Below, piece after piece: positions 1 through 5,233 of a DNA stretch of 9,723 nucleotides. Every line of letters begins with the position of its first letter. Positions within the stretch are counted from its first letter, which is position 1. The position numbers and the translations under genes are program-made. The stretch spans positions 1 through 9,723 of the forward strand of contig DIVK01000022.1 in the NCBI GenBank assembly GCA_002422455.1. The letters are read 5' to 3'. This stretch comes from Rhodoferax sp. UBA6134. Lineage in GTDB: Bacteria > Pseudomonadota > Gammaproteobacteria > Burkholderiales > Burkholderiaceae_C. Under the pieces are notes generated by a model. That model did not search any database. It had not been told where the DNA came from and was given only the letters and a program-made list of their open reading frames with translations.

Positions 1-2
1 AA

Positions 3-803
3 TTCGGCGGCGACGTGAGCCACCTGAACCTGCACAAGTCCTTCTGCATTCCGCACGGCGGCGGCGGCCCCGGTGTGGGTCCGGTGTGCGTGGTGGCGGA
101 TCTGGTGCCTTACCTGCCCGGCCATGTCACGGGTAGCGTGCCCAGCCATGGTGTGGGCGCCGTGTCGGCGGCCCCGTTGGGCAACGCAGCAGTGCTGCCG
201 ATCAGCTGGATGTACTGCCGCATGATGGGCCCGGACGGCCTGCAGGCTGCCACCGAGGTGGCAATCCTGAGCGCCAACTACATCAGCGCCCGTCTGAAAG
301 ACCACTACCCCACGCTCTACGCCAGCGCCAACGGTCATGTGGCGCACGAGTGCATTCTGGACTTGCGGCCCTTGAAGGAAAGCAGTGGCGGCGCGGCTGG
401 CATCTCGGCTGAAGACGTGGCCAAGCGCCTGATGGACTACGGCTTTCATGCGCCCACGCTGAGCTTTCCGGTACCCGGCACCCTGATGGTGGAGCCGACC
501 GAGAGCGAAACGCTGGACGAACTGGACCGTTTCATCAACGCCATGATCGCCATCCGCGAAGAAATCGCCAGGGTGGAGCGTGGCGAATGGCCGCAGGACA
601 ACAACCCGCTCAAACACGCGCCCCATACGGCGGCGTCATTGATGGGTGAGGCGTGGGATCGGCCCTACTCCCGCGAGATCGGTGGCTTCCCGCTGGCAAG
701 CTTGAAGCAAGTCAAGTACTGGCCGCCGGTCGGTCGTGTCGACAACGTATATGGCGACCGCAACCTGTTTTGTTCTTGCGTGCCGGTCGCAGACTACGCC
801 TGA
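3..803 (+). CDS. gcvP: Glycine dehydrogenase (decarboxylating), P-protein, C-terminal part
   Basis: This is the PLP-dependent P-protein of the cytoplasmic glycine cleavage system. It decarboxylates glycine and passes the aminomethyl group to the lipoyl arm of GcvH. Only the last 266 residues lie in the window, against roughly 950-960 for the full protein. The frame is open from base 3 and continues off the left edge, so no start is given. The fragment begins with FGGDVSHLNLHKSF followed by the glycine-rich PHGGGGPG; the Lys of NLHK (codon 36-38) is the expected PLP Schiff-base residue. GAVSAAPLGNAAVLPISWMY, AHECILDLRPLK, GFHAPTLSFPVPGTLMVEPT and the terminal VYGDRNLFCSCVPVADYA match the E. 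coli protein closely from memory. The stop TGA lies inside the end of the convergent gene potI, with a 10-bp overlap. The rest of the gcv operon is presumably to the left. There is no frameshift in the visible part. Confidence 0.97.
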   Translation, partial: FGGDVSHLNLHKSFCIPHGGGGPGVGPVCVVADLVPYLPGHVTGSVPSHGVGAVSAAPLGNAAVLPISWMYCRMMGPDGLQAATEVAILSANYISARLKDHYPTLYASANGHVAHECILDLRPLKESSGGAAGISAEDVAKRLMDYGFHAPTLSFPVPGTLMVEPTESETLDELDRFINAMIAIREEIARVERGEWPQDNNPLKHAPHTAASLMGEAWDRPYSREIGGFPLASLKQVKYWPPVGRVDNVYGDRNLFCSCVPVADYA

Positions 804-1636
804 TCCCGTAGCGCCGCCGACATTTCCTGGGTGCGCCTGCGCTGCATGCGGGCCATCCAGACACTGGCAGCCACCACCGCGACGCTGACCACGGCAACCG
901 TCAGGGTTGCCACCGTGTTGACGCTGGGGCTGAGCCCCAGGCGGGCCCGGCTGAAGATCGTGATGGGCATGGTGGTGGAGCCCGGCCCCGAGAGGAAGGA
1001 CGACAACACCACGTCATCCAGCGACAGCGTGAACGTCAGCAACCAGGCCGAACCGATCGCCTGCGAGATCAGCGGCAGGGTCACCCAAAAGAAAACCTGC
1101 CAGGGCCGGCAGCCCAGGTCCTGGGCCGCCTCTTCCAGTTGCGGGTTCATCTCCTGCAGGCGCGACTGGATGACGACCGTGGCATACGCCATGCCGAGCA
1201 GGGTATGGCCGAAGCAGATCGTCATCAGGCCACGTTCCGGAAAACCGAAGGCATGCTGCACCGACACCAGCATCAACAGCAGGGACAGGCCGATGATGAC
1301 TTCCGGCATGACCAGGGGCGAATTCACCATGCCGACAAAAAGCGTGCGCCCCGGAAAACGCTTGAACCGGGTCAGCGCCAGCGCCGCCAGCGTGCCCAGA
1401 ACGACCGACGCGCAGGCCGTCAAAAAGGCGATCGTCAGGGACAACTTGAAGCCGTCGATGATCTCGGTGTCCTGGGCCAGGACCTCATACCAGTGCAGCG
1501 ACCAGCCGCCCCAGCTCGTGACCACGGGGCTGCTGTTAAAACTCAACACCACCAGCGTCAGGATCGGCAGGTAGAGAAACACAAATACGGCACCCAGCCA
1601 GAGGTGGGAGGTGGCGCGACCGGGATTGAACTTCAT
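794..1636 (-). CDS. potI: Polyamine (putrescine-type) ABC transporter inner-membrane permease, PotI-like
   Basis: This is the second transmembrane subunit of a polyamine-type ABC importer, 280 aa, essentially the length of E. coli PotI. A first membrane helix (about residues 12-33) is followed by a periplasmic loop containing SFNSSP and then further hydrophobic stretches at about 66-90, 102-125, 138-156, 190-208 and 241-262, which gives six helices. The cytoplasmic EAA loop that docks on the ATPase is at 169-188 (EEAAQDLG...LPLI). The ATG at 1634-1636 is chosen because GGAGG (complement of 1643-1647) sits 6 nt upstream and because it overlaps the potH stop as ATGA. The same frame is open further upstream to 1915, but that 93-residue extension lies inside potH and is Arg/Gly-rich without similarity. 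The 3' end overlaps the gcvP end by 10 bp. Family is certain; the exact solute (putrescine, spermidine or another) is inferred. Confidence 0.9.
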   Translation of the reverse strand: MKFNPGRATSHLWLGAVFVFLYLPILTLVVLSFNSSPVVTSWGGWSLHWYEVLAQDTEIIDGFKLSLTIAFLTACASVVLGTLAALALTRFKRFPGRTLFVGMVNSPLVMPEVIIGLSLLLMLVSVQHAFGFPERGLMTICFGHTLLGMAYATVVIQSRLQEMNPQLEEAAQDLGCRPWQVFFWVTLPLISQAIGSAWLLTFTLSLDDVVLSSFLSGPGSTTMPITIFSRARLGLSPSVNTVATLTVAVVSVAVVAASVWMARMQRRRTQEMSAALRDQA

Positions 1637-2559
1637 GCGCGGCCTCCGGCGGCGTCTTGCGCCTGCTGCCGGTTGAACAGGGCCAGCGGAACAATGATGA
1701 GTACCACCATGAGCACCGCCACGGCGGCCGCCATCGGCCAGTCGTTGTTGCTGAAAAACTCGTCCCACAGCACCCGGCCAATCATCTGGGTCTGCGGCCC
1801 TCCCAGCAGCTCGGGAATGACGAACTCCCCCACACAGGGAATGAAGACCAGCAGCGAACCGGCCGCGATGCCGCTGCGCGACAGGGGCACCGTGATGCGC
1901 CAAAACGCCTGCCACGGCGTGGCACCAAGGTCCTGCGCCGCCTCCAGCAGGCGCAAATCCATTTTGACGAGATTGGCGTACAGGGGAAGAACCATGAATG
2001 GCAGGTAGGTGTACACCATGCCCAGCACCAGGGAAAACGGCGTGTTCATCATTTTCAATGGCTCCGCCAGCAGGCCCAGGGCCATGGCCAGGCTGTTGAA
2101 GACGCCGTTATCGGCCAGCAACACCTTCCATGCGTACACACGCAGCAGGAACGACGTCCAGAACGGCAGCATGACCAGCATGAGCAGGGCCGGGCGCCGC
2201 TCGGCCGGGCTGCGCGCCATGAAGTAGGCAAAGGGGTAGGCGAGCAACAGGCACAACGCGGTGGTGACAGTCGCGAACTTCAGCGAATTGAGGTAGGTCT
2301 GAAAATAAAAAGCGTCCTGCGTGATGTAAATGTAGTTGCCCAGCTTGACCCTGAGCTGCAGCACGCCATCCGCCCACAGCACCAAATCCTTGAACACCAC
2401 GTTGTCCATCTCGGACACGCTGATCTTGAAGACCACCAGAAAAGGCAGAAAGAAGAAGATCAGCAAAAACGCCATCGGCACACCGATGACGGCTCGTCGA
2501 CCCCACCCCCGCGCCAGCGTGTCGCGCGCGGGGAAGGTTGGCATGGCGGACGTCGTCAT
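1633..2559 (-). CDS. potH: Polyamine (putrescine-type) ABC transporter inner-membrane permease, PotH-like
   Basis: This is the first permease subunit of the importer, 308 aa, close to the roughly 317 aa of E. coli PotH. After a basic N-terminus come a strong helix at about 22-45 (IGVPMAFLLIFFFLPFLVVF), the conserved KISVSEM just after it, and further helices at about 94-113, 126-146, 174-194, 228-250 and 276-294. The EAA coupling motif is at 204-226 (LLEAAQDLGATPWQAF...VPL), followed by FIPCVGEFVIPELLGG, which is typical of PotB/PotH proteins. The start ATG (2557-2559) has GAGGTG (complement of 2568-2573) 8 nt upstream; this ribosome site overlaps the potG stop. Only 7 nt separate the two genes, and the potH stop overlaps the potI ATG, so translation of the three genes is probably coupled. 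Substrate is inferred from homology. Confidence 0.92.
   Translation of the reverse strand: MTTSAMPTFPARDTLARGWGRRAVIGVPMAFLLIFFFLPFLVVFKISVSEMDNVVFKDLVLWADGVLQLRVKLGNYIYITQDAFYFQTYLNSLKFATVTTALCLLLAYPFAYFMARSPAERRPALLMLVMLPFWTSFLLRVYAWKVLLADNGVFNSLAMALGLLAEPLKMMNTPFSLVLGMVYTYLPFMVLPLYANLVKMDLRLLEAAQDLGATPWQAFWRITVPLSRSGIAAGSLLVFIPCVGEFVIPELLGGPQTQMIGRVLWDEFFSNNDWPMAAAVAVLMVVLIIVPLALFNRQQAQDAAGGRA
1643..1647 (-). promoter_or_regulatory. Ribosome binding site deciding the potI start
   Basis: GGAGG on the minus strand, 6 nt before the ATG at 1634-1636, inside the end of potH. It fixes the potI start against the much longer open frame upstream. The ATG overlaps the potH TGA as ATGA. Confidence 0.65.
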
Positions 2560-2566
2560 GGCATGT

Positions 2567-3730
2567 TCACCTCGTCAAAACCACAACATCGCTGCCACAC
2601 CACCACACATGGACCCGGTCGCCCCGGTCAAGCCGGATTGCCTCGTGGCGGGCGGCATTGGTGTGCGTCACCTTGACGCGGGTCGCGCCCCCGTCGAGTT
2701 GAACGTGGTAGGTGGTCAGACTGCCAAGATAGGCCAGGTCCATGATGACCCCCTGCGCAACGTTGAATCCGATCTGCGCCGGCGACTCCCGTTCGCCATC
2801 GCCGGGCGCTTCCTTCCGGATCAGCATCTTCTCGGGGCGCACGGCCACATGCACCGCCATTCCGTGCGTCACGGTGATGCCATGGCTCACGTAGTGCCGG
2901 CACTCGGCCGACGTGATGAGCACGTGATCGGGAGCGTCCGCCTCCACCGTGCCCTTGAACAGGTTGACATTGCCGATAAAGTCGGCCACGAAGCAGCAGT
3001 CCGGTGTTTCATAAACCTCGGCAGGCCGGCCAAGCTGCAAAATTCTGCCCTCATTCATGACGCCGATCCGGGTGGCCATCGTCATGGCCTCTTCCTGGTC
3101 ATGTGTAACCATGACGCAGGTGACACCGACCTGCTCGATGATTCTCACCAGTTCCAGCTGAGTGCGCTTGCGCAACTTCGCATCCAGCGCGCCAAGAGGC
3201 TCGTCCAGCAGCAGCAACTGCGGCCGCTTGGCCAGGCTGCGCGCCAGCGCAACCCGCTGCTGTTGCCCCCCCGACAACTGGTGCGGTTTGCGTTTTGCAT
3301 AGGGCCTGAGCTCGACCAGCGTCAGCATCTGGTCGACCCGCGACTCGATTTCCGCCCTGGGCAAACGATCCCGGCGCAGGCCAAATGCAATGTTATCCCA
3401 CACGCTGAGATGCGGAAACAATGCATAACTCTGGAACATCATGTTGATCGGACGCTCGTAGGGCGCGAGCCCGACAAGGTCCCGCCCGGCCAGCAGTATC
3501 TGCCCGGACGTGGGGGTCTCGAACCCCGCCAGCATGCGCAGCAACGTGGACTTGCCACAGCCCGATGAACCCAGCAAGGCAAAAATCTCGCCTTGCCGGA
3601 CATCCAGGGAAACGTCGTCCACGGCATACACGTCATCGAATTGCTTGACGACCCGTTTGACCTGCAAAAACGGAACTGCCTCCTGCCCTTCGCACGCGTC
3701 CATCAAGCTGCTACCCACGGCCTTGTCCAA
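2567..3730 (-). CDS. potG: Polyamine (putrescine-type) ABC transporter ATP-binding protein, PotG-like
   Basis: This is the cytoplasmic ATPase that drives the PotHI permease pair, 387 aa from a TTG start, or 378 aa if the ATG at codon 10 is used; E. coli PotG is 377 aa. Walker A is GSSGCGKST (54-62), the Q-loop is MMFQSYALFPH (Gln100), the signature is LSGGQQQR (152-159), Walker B is LLLLDEP with Asp176 and Glu177, the D-loop is GALD, and the switch histidine is VTHDQEEAMT (His210). All catalytic residues are present. Residues from about 255 to the end form the TOBE/OB regulatory domain, including VAVRPEKM, as in the MalK/PotA/PotG group. TTG at 3728-3730 is preferred because AGGAG lies 6 nt upstream, and an in-frame TGA a little further upstream limits any extension. 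The gene heads the potGHI cluster. Neither flank carries a potF-type binding protein. Confidence 0.93.
   Translation of the reverse strand: MDKAVGSSLMDACEGQEAVPFLQVKRVVKQFDDVYAVDDVSLDVRQGEIFALLGSSGCGKSTLLRMLAGFETPTSGQILLAGRDLVGLAPYERPINMMFQSYALFPHLSVWDNIAFGLRRDRLPRAEIESRVDQMLTLVELRPYAKRKPHQLSGGQQQRVALARSLAKRPQLLLLDEPLGALDAKLRKRTQLELVRIIEQVGVTCVMVTHDQEEAMTMATRIGVMNEGRILQLGRPAEVYETPDCCFVADFIGNVNLFKGTVEADAPDHVLITSAECRHYVSHGITVTHGMAVHVAVRPEKMLIRKEAPGDGERESPAQIGFNVAQGVIMDLAYLGSLTTYHVQLDGGATRVKVTHTNAARHEAIRLDRGDRVHVWWCGSDVVVLTR
2568..2573 (-). promoter_or_regulatory. Ribosome binding site of potH, inside the end of potG
   Basis: GAGGTG on the minus strand, 8 nt before the potH ATG. It overlaps the last bases of the potG stop codon, so ribosomes ending potG would uncover or directly feed this site. 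This fits translational coupling. Confidence 0.6.
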
Positions 3731-3736
3731 CTCATA

Positions 3737-3741
3737 CTCCT
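3737..3741 (-). promoter_or_regulatory. Shine-Dalgarno site supporting the TTG start of potG
   Basis: Read on the minus strand, AGGAG stands 6 nt before the TTG codon. An ATG in another frame (3733-3735) begins only 1 nt after AGGAG, which is too close for normal initiation. This spacing is why the TTG is preferred over the ATG at codon 10 (3701-3703), which lacks a comparable site. Confidence 0.6.
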
Positions 3742-3814
3742 GAAAATCATTCCTTCATGCCCAAAAGCCGGATGCTGACCCGGCCCATACGCAGCTGCGT
3801 GACCCCAGCCAGCC

Positions 3815-4336
3815 TCAGACGAGGCGGTTTGTGCCAAGCACCATGCCATCCTCGTCAGCGTAGAGCCAGTCGCCGGGGCGGACCCACTGCCCCTGTATCC
3901 GGACCGCAATGCCCTGCTGTCCTTCGTTGCGCTTTTCCGTTGGCAGCGGCATGCTCGCCAGGGCGCGAATGCCAACCTCAAGCAGCGCCAGCTCCGCCAC
4001 GTCACGGACGCAGCCATCAATCACGACGCCCGCCCAGCCGTTTTGGACGGCGGCGGCGCCAAGGTTGCCGCCCAGCAGGGCCCGGCGCACGGAGCCGCCG
4101 CCATCGACCACCAGCACCTTGCCCACCCGCCCCTGGGGAGTCTCCTCAAAACCTGCCGAATCAAGCGCGGCCTTCACCAGCGAATTGTCCTCAAAACACT
4201 TGAGGGTCACGACCGGACCGCAGAATTTTCGCACCGCGCCAAAATCACGAAACACGGGCGGCATGACCCTGAAATCACCGGATGAATCATTCTTGCGGGT
4301 ATCGCACAGGTCACAAGTGGCAAATGATGGCGTCAT
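3815..4336 (-). CDS. rraA: RraA-family protein (ribonuclease E activity regulator / HMG aldolase-like fold)
   Basis: A 173-aa RraA-fold protein; E. coli RraA has 161 aa. In E. coli, RraA binds RNase E and lowers its activity. Related proteins are metal-dependent 4-hydroxy-4-methyl-2-oxoglutarate aldolases / oxaloacetate decarboxylases. Visible family blocks are TCDLCDT near the start, GPVVTLKCFEDNSLVK (40-55), GKVLVVDGGGSVRRALLGGN (72-91), QNGWAGVVIDGCVRD (98-112) and GDWLYADEDGMVL (155-167). Arg111 and Asp112 match the RD of the aldolase D-X20-R-D motif, but the leading Asp is Gly90. A cytoplasmic protein; no signal peptide. The start ATG (4334-4336) has AAGGA 8 nt upstream and puts TCDLCD at the same place as in E. 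coli. potG follows 84 bp downstream on the same strand with no clear terminator. Whether it acts on RNase E or as an enzyme cannot be told from the sequence. Confidence 0.92.
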   Translation of the reverse strand: MTPSFATCDLCDTRKNDSSGDFRVMPPVFRDFGAVRKFCGPVVTLKCFEDNSLVKAALDSAGFEETPQGRVGKVLVVDGGGSVRRALLGGNLGAAAVQNGWAGVVIDGCVRDVAELALLEVGIRALASMPLPTEKRNEGQQGIAVRIQGQWVRPGDWLYADEDGMVLGTNRLV

Positions 4337-4344
4337 GGTCTGGT

Positions 4345-4349
4345 TCCTT
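4345..4349 (-). promoter_or_regulatory. Ribosome binding site of rraA
   Basis: AAGGA on the minus strand, 8 nt before the rraA ATG. A TACAAT hexamer (complement of 4361-4366) just upstream resembles a -10 box, but no good -35 lies at 16-18 bp from it, so no promoter is claimed. Confidence 0.5.
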
Positions 4350-4563
4350 TGATTGGCAAAATTGTAGAGCCTTGCGCCGGCCCATCCCCGCGCACCGGCG
4401 CGTGAACCAAGGTGTCATGCGGCGGTGACGATGCCAACATTTGCGGCATCACCCGAACCATTTGCAAGCGCCAGAATGATCGGGATTCCGTTTTCAGAAG
4501 AGAAAGACGCTGAAATCACCCCTAAAAAAACAACATACCTCAGTGAAATAAACACTTTCCCCC

Positions 4564-4592
4564 TTGGAAGCACACAAATTCTCCAGTAGCAT
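4564..4592 (+). promoter_or_regulatory. Possible sigma70-type promoter of the SWIB gene
   Basis: TTGGAA (4564-4569) and TAGCAT (4587-4592) are 17 bp apart, each matching the consensus at four of six positions. Transcription would begin about 60 bp before the ATG, leaving a leader containing the TGATTAATCA palindrome. The match is modest and was chosen by eye. Confidence 0.3.
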
Positions 4593-4644
4593 CCGCTTTG
4601 CCAGTGAAGAAGCAGTTTTTTTCTGGTGATTAATCAACTTCTAG

Positions 4645-4649
4645 AAGGA
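4645..4649 (+). promoter_or_regulatory. Ribosome binding site of the SWIB gene
   Basis: AAGGA, 9 nt before the ATG at 4659. It is the only well-placed site and supports the start that includes the whole basic tail. Confidence 0.6.
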
Positions 4650-4658
4650 CAATAAATC

Positions 4659-5072
4659 ATGGCAACTGCAAAAAAAGCTCCAGCAAAGAAAGCAGCACCG
4701 GCAAAAAAGGCCGCTCCGGCGAAGAAAGTAGCGACCAAAGCACCGGCTAAAAAGGCAGCCCCGGCGAAGAAAGCTGCGCCAGCCAAAAAAGCCGCGCCCG
4801 CGAAAAAAGCTCCTGTCAAAAAGCGGACTCCCAATGCCGCGTTCATGAAAGCCCTGACACCCAGCGCCGCGCTGGCAGCCGTGGTGGGTGCAAGCCCGCT
4901 GCCACGCACCGAGGTGGTGAAACAGCTGTGGACGTACATCAAGAAGAACAAGCTGCAGGACGCTGTCAACAAGCGCATGATCAACGCCGACGCCCGGCTG
5001 AAGGAAGTCTTCGGCAAGGTGCAGGTGTCCATGTTCGAGATGGCCGGCCTGATTGGCAAGCACCTCAAATAA
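4659..5072 (+). CDS. SWIB/MDM2-domain protein with histone H1-like Lys/Ala/Pro N-terminal tail
   Basis: A 137-aa very basic protein in two parts. Residues 1-56 are almost only K, A and P: seven PAKK units (from residues 8, 14, 20, 29, 35, 41 and 47) plus PVKK at 52, with a period of six residues broken once by KVATKA. This resembles histone H1 C-terminal tails and bacterial H1-like proteins, and should bind DNA without sequence preference. Residues about 62-137 (FMKALTPS..LAAVVG..PLPRTEVVKQLWTYIKKNKLQD..NKRMINADARLKEVFG..VSMFEMAGLIGKHLK) form a SWIB domain, known from the eukaryotic SWI/SNF BAF60b and MDM2 proteins and from chlamydiae. Stand-alone proteins of this kind are, as I recall, common in Burkholderiales. 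It probably acts on the nucleoid; the partner is unknown. Monocistronic: its own upstream region and a strong terminator 21 bp after the stop. Family assignment is confident, function is not. Confidence 0.92.
   Translation: MATAKKAPAKKAAPAKKAAPAKKVATKAPAKKAAPAKKAAPAKKAAPAKKAPVKKRTPNAAFMKALTPSAALAAVVGASPLPRTEVVKQLWTYIKKNKLQDAVNKRMINADARLKEVFGKVQVSMFEMAGLIGKHLK
4680..4823 (+). repeat. 18-bp coding repeat specifying the PAKKAA tail
   Basis: Seven PAKK units plus a final PVKK. Most are spaced 18 bp apart, with one 27-bp interval. The amino acids repeat almost exactly, but the codons differ from unit to unit (Pro as CCA, CCG or CCC; Ala as GCA, GCC, GCG or GCT; Lys as AAA or AAG). The array is therefore old or selected at protein level and is not a fresh slippage product. 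Confidence 0.85.
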
Positions 5073-5093
5073 TCAGCCCCTGCTGTCCACGCC

Positions 5094-5125
5094 AAAGGGC
5101 CGACACCAGTCGGCCCTTTTTGTTT
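5094..5125 (+). terminator. Intrinsic terminator of the SWIB gene
   Basis: A perfect 11-bp stem, AAAGGGCCGAC (5094-5104) pairing with GTCGGCCCTTT (5109-5119), with a 4-nt loop ACCA. It runs into TTTTT and TGTTT, with the T run at 5117-5121. It begins 21 bp after the SWIB stop codon and separates this gene from the ATPase operon. Confidence 0.93.
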
Positions 5126-5233
5126 CAGGCACAAGACCGTCATCGAATCGGTCATGCGCACACCTGACACTCTCCGGGGATTTAAGCCATTGGACTATAT
5201 TTGCACAGGCATTCAACACCACGGAAGACAAGC
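5126..5233 (+). promoter_or_regulatory. Leader / probable promoter region of the ATPase-Na/Pi operon
   Basis: The preceding strong terminator implies that transcription of the ATPase gene starts here. A TATATT hexamer at 5196-5201 is a possible -10 box, but no convincing -35 stands 16-18 bp before it. A small inverted repeat GACCG/CGGTC (5135-5139 and 5149-5153) could be an operator. CGGAAG (5222-5227), 6 nt before the ATG at 5234, is the likely ribosome binding site. Confidence 0.35.

Larger units (their letters stand above)
4337..4658. other. Divergent intergenic region between rraA and the SWIB gene
   Basis: No coding frame here looks real. The left part is GC-rich. An inverted repeat with 7-bp arms GCGCCGG/CCGGCGC (4374-4380 and 4395-4401) lies just upstream of a TACAAT that could serve rraA. 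A second imperfect hairpin spans 4424-4453, with arms GGTGA..TGCC and GGCATCACC, a 3-nt bulge and a 9-nt loop. From about 4480 the sequence becomes clearly AT-richer, with A and T runs at 4524-4530 and 4616-4622. A perfect 10-bp palindrome TGATTAATCA (4627-4636) lies 8 nt before the SWIB Shine-Dalgarno site. These could be operators or mRNA structures; nothing in the sequence identifies a regulator. Confidence 0.5.

Noticed and set aside
1637..1915. 93-residue N-terminal extension of potI
   Set aside because: It lies inside potH in another frame, is Arg/Gly-rich and unlike permeases. The ATG at 1634-1636 has a GGAGG site and gives the normal PotI length.
1657..2676. Long plus-strand frame opposite potH and the potG end (339 aa)
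   Set aside because: The composition is dominated by Gln, His and Arg, as expected from the antisense of hydrophobic permease codons. There is no ribosome site or recognisable motif.
3789..3800. 12-bp palindrome ACGCAGCTGCGT between rraA and potG as a terminator
   Set aside because: It allows only about a 4-bp stem around a 4-nt loop and is not followed by a T run on either strand.
4680..4823. Repeat array considered as a CRISPR or tandem satellite
   Set aside because: The units have no unique spacers, their DNA sequences differ synonymously, and the array lies in frame within a coding sequence with a clear protein repeat.
5164..5201. CTGACA (5164-5169) with TATATT (5196-5201) as a promoter pair
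   Set aside because: The spacing is 26 bp, too long for a sigma70 promoter.
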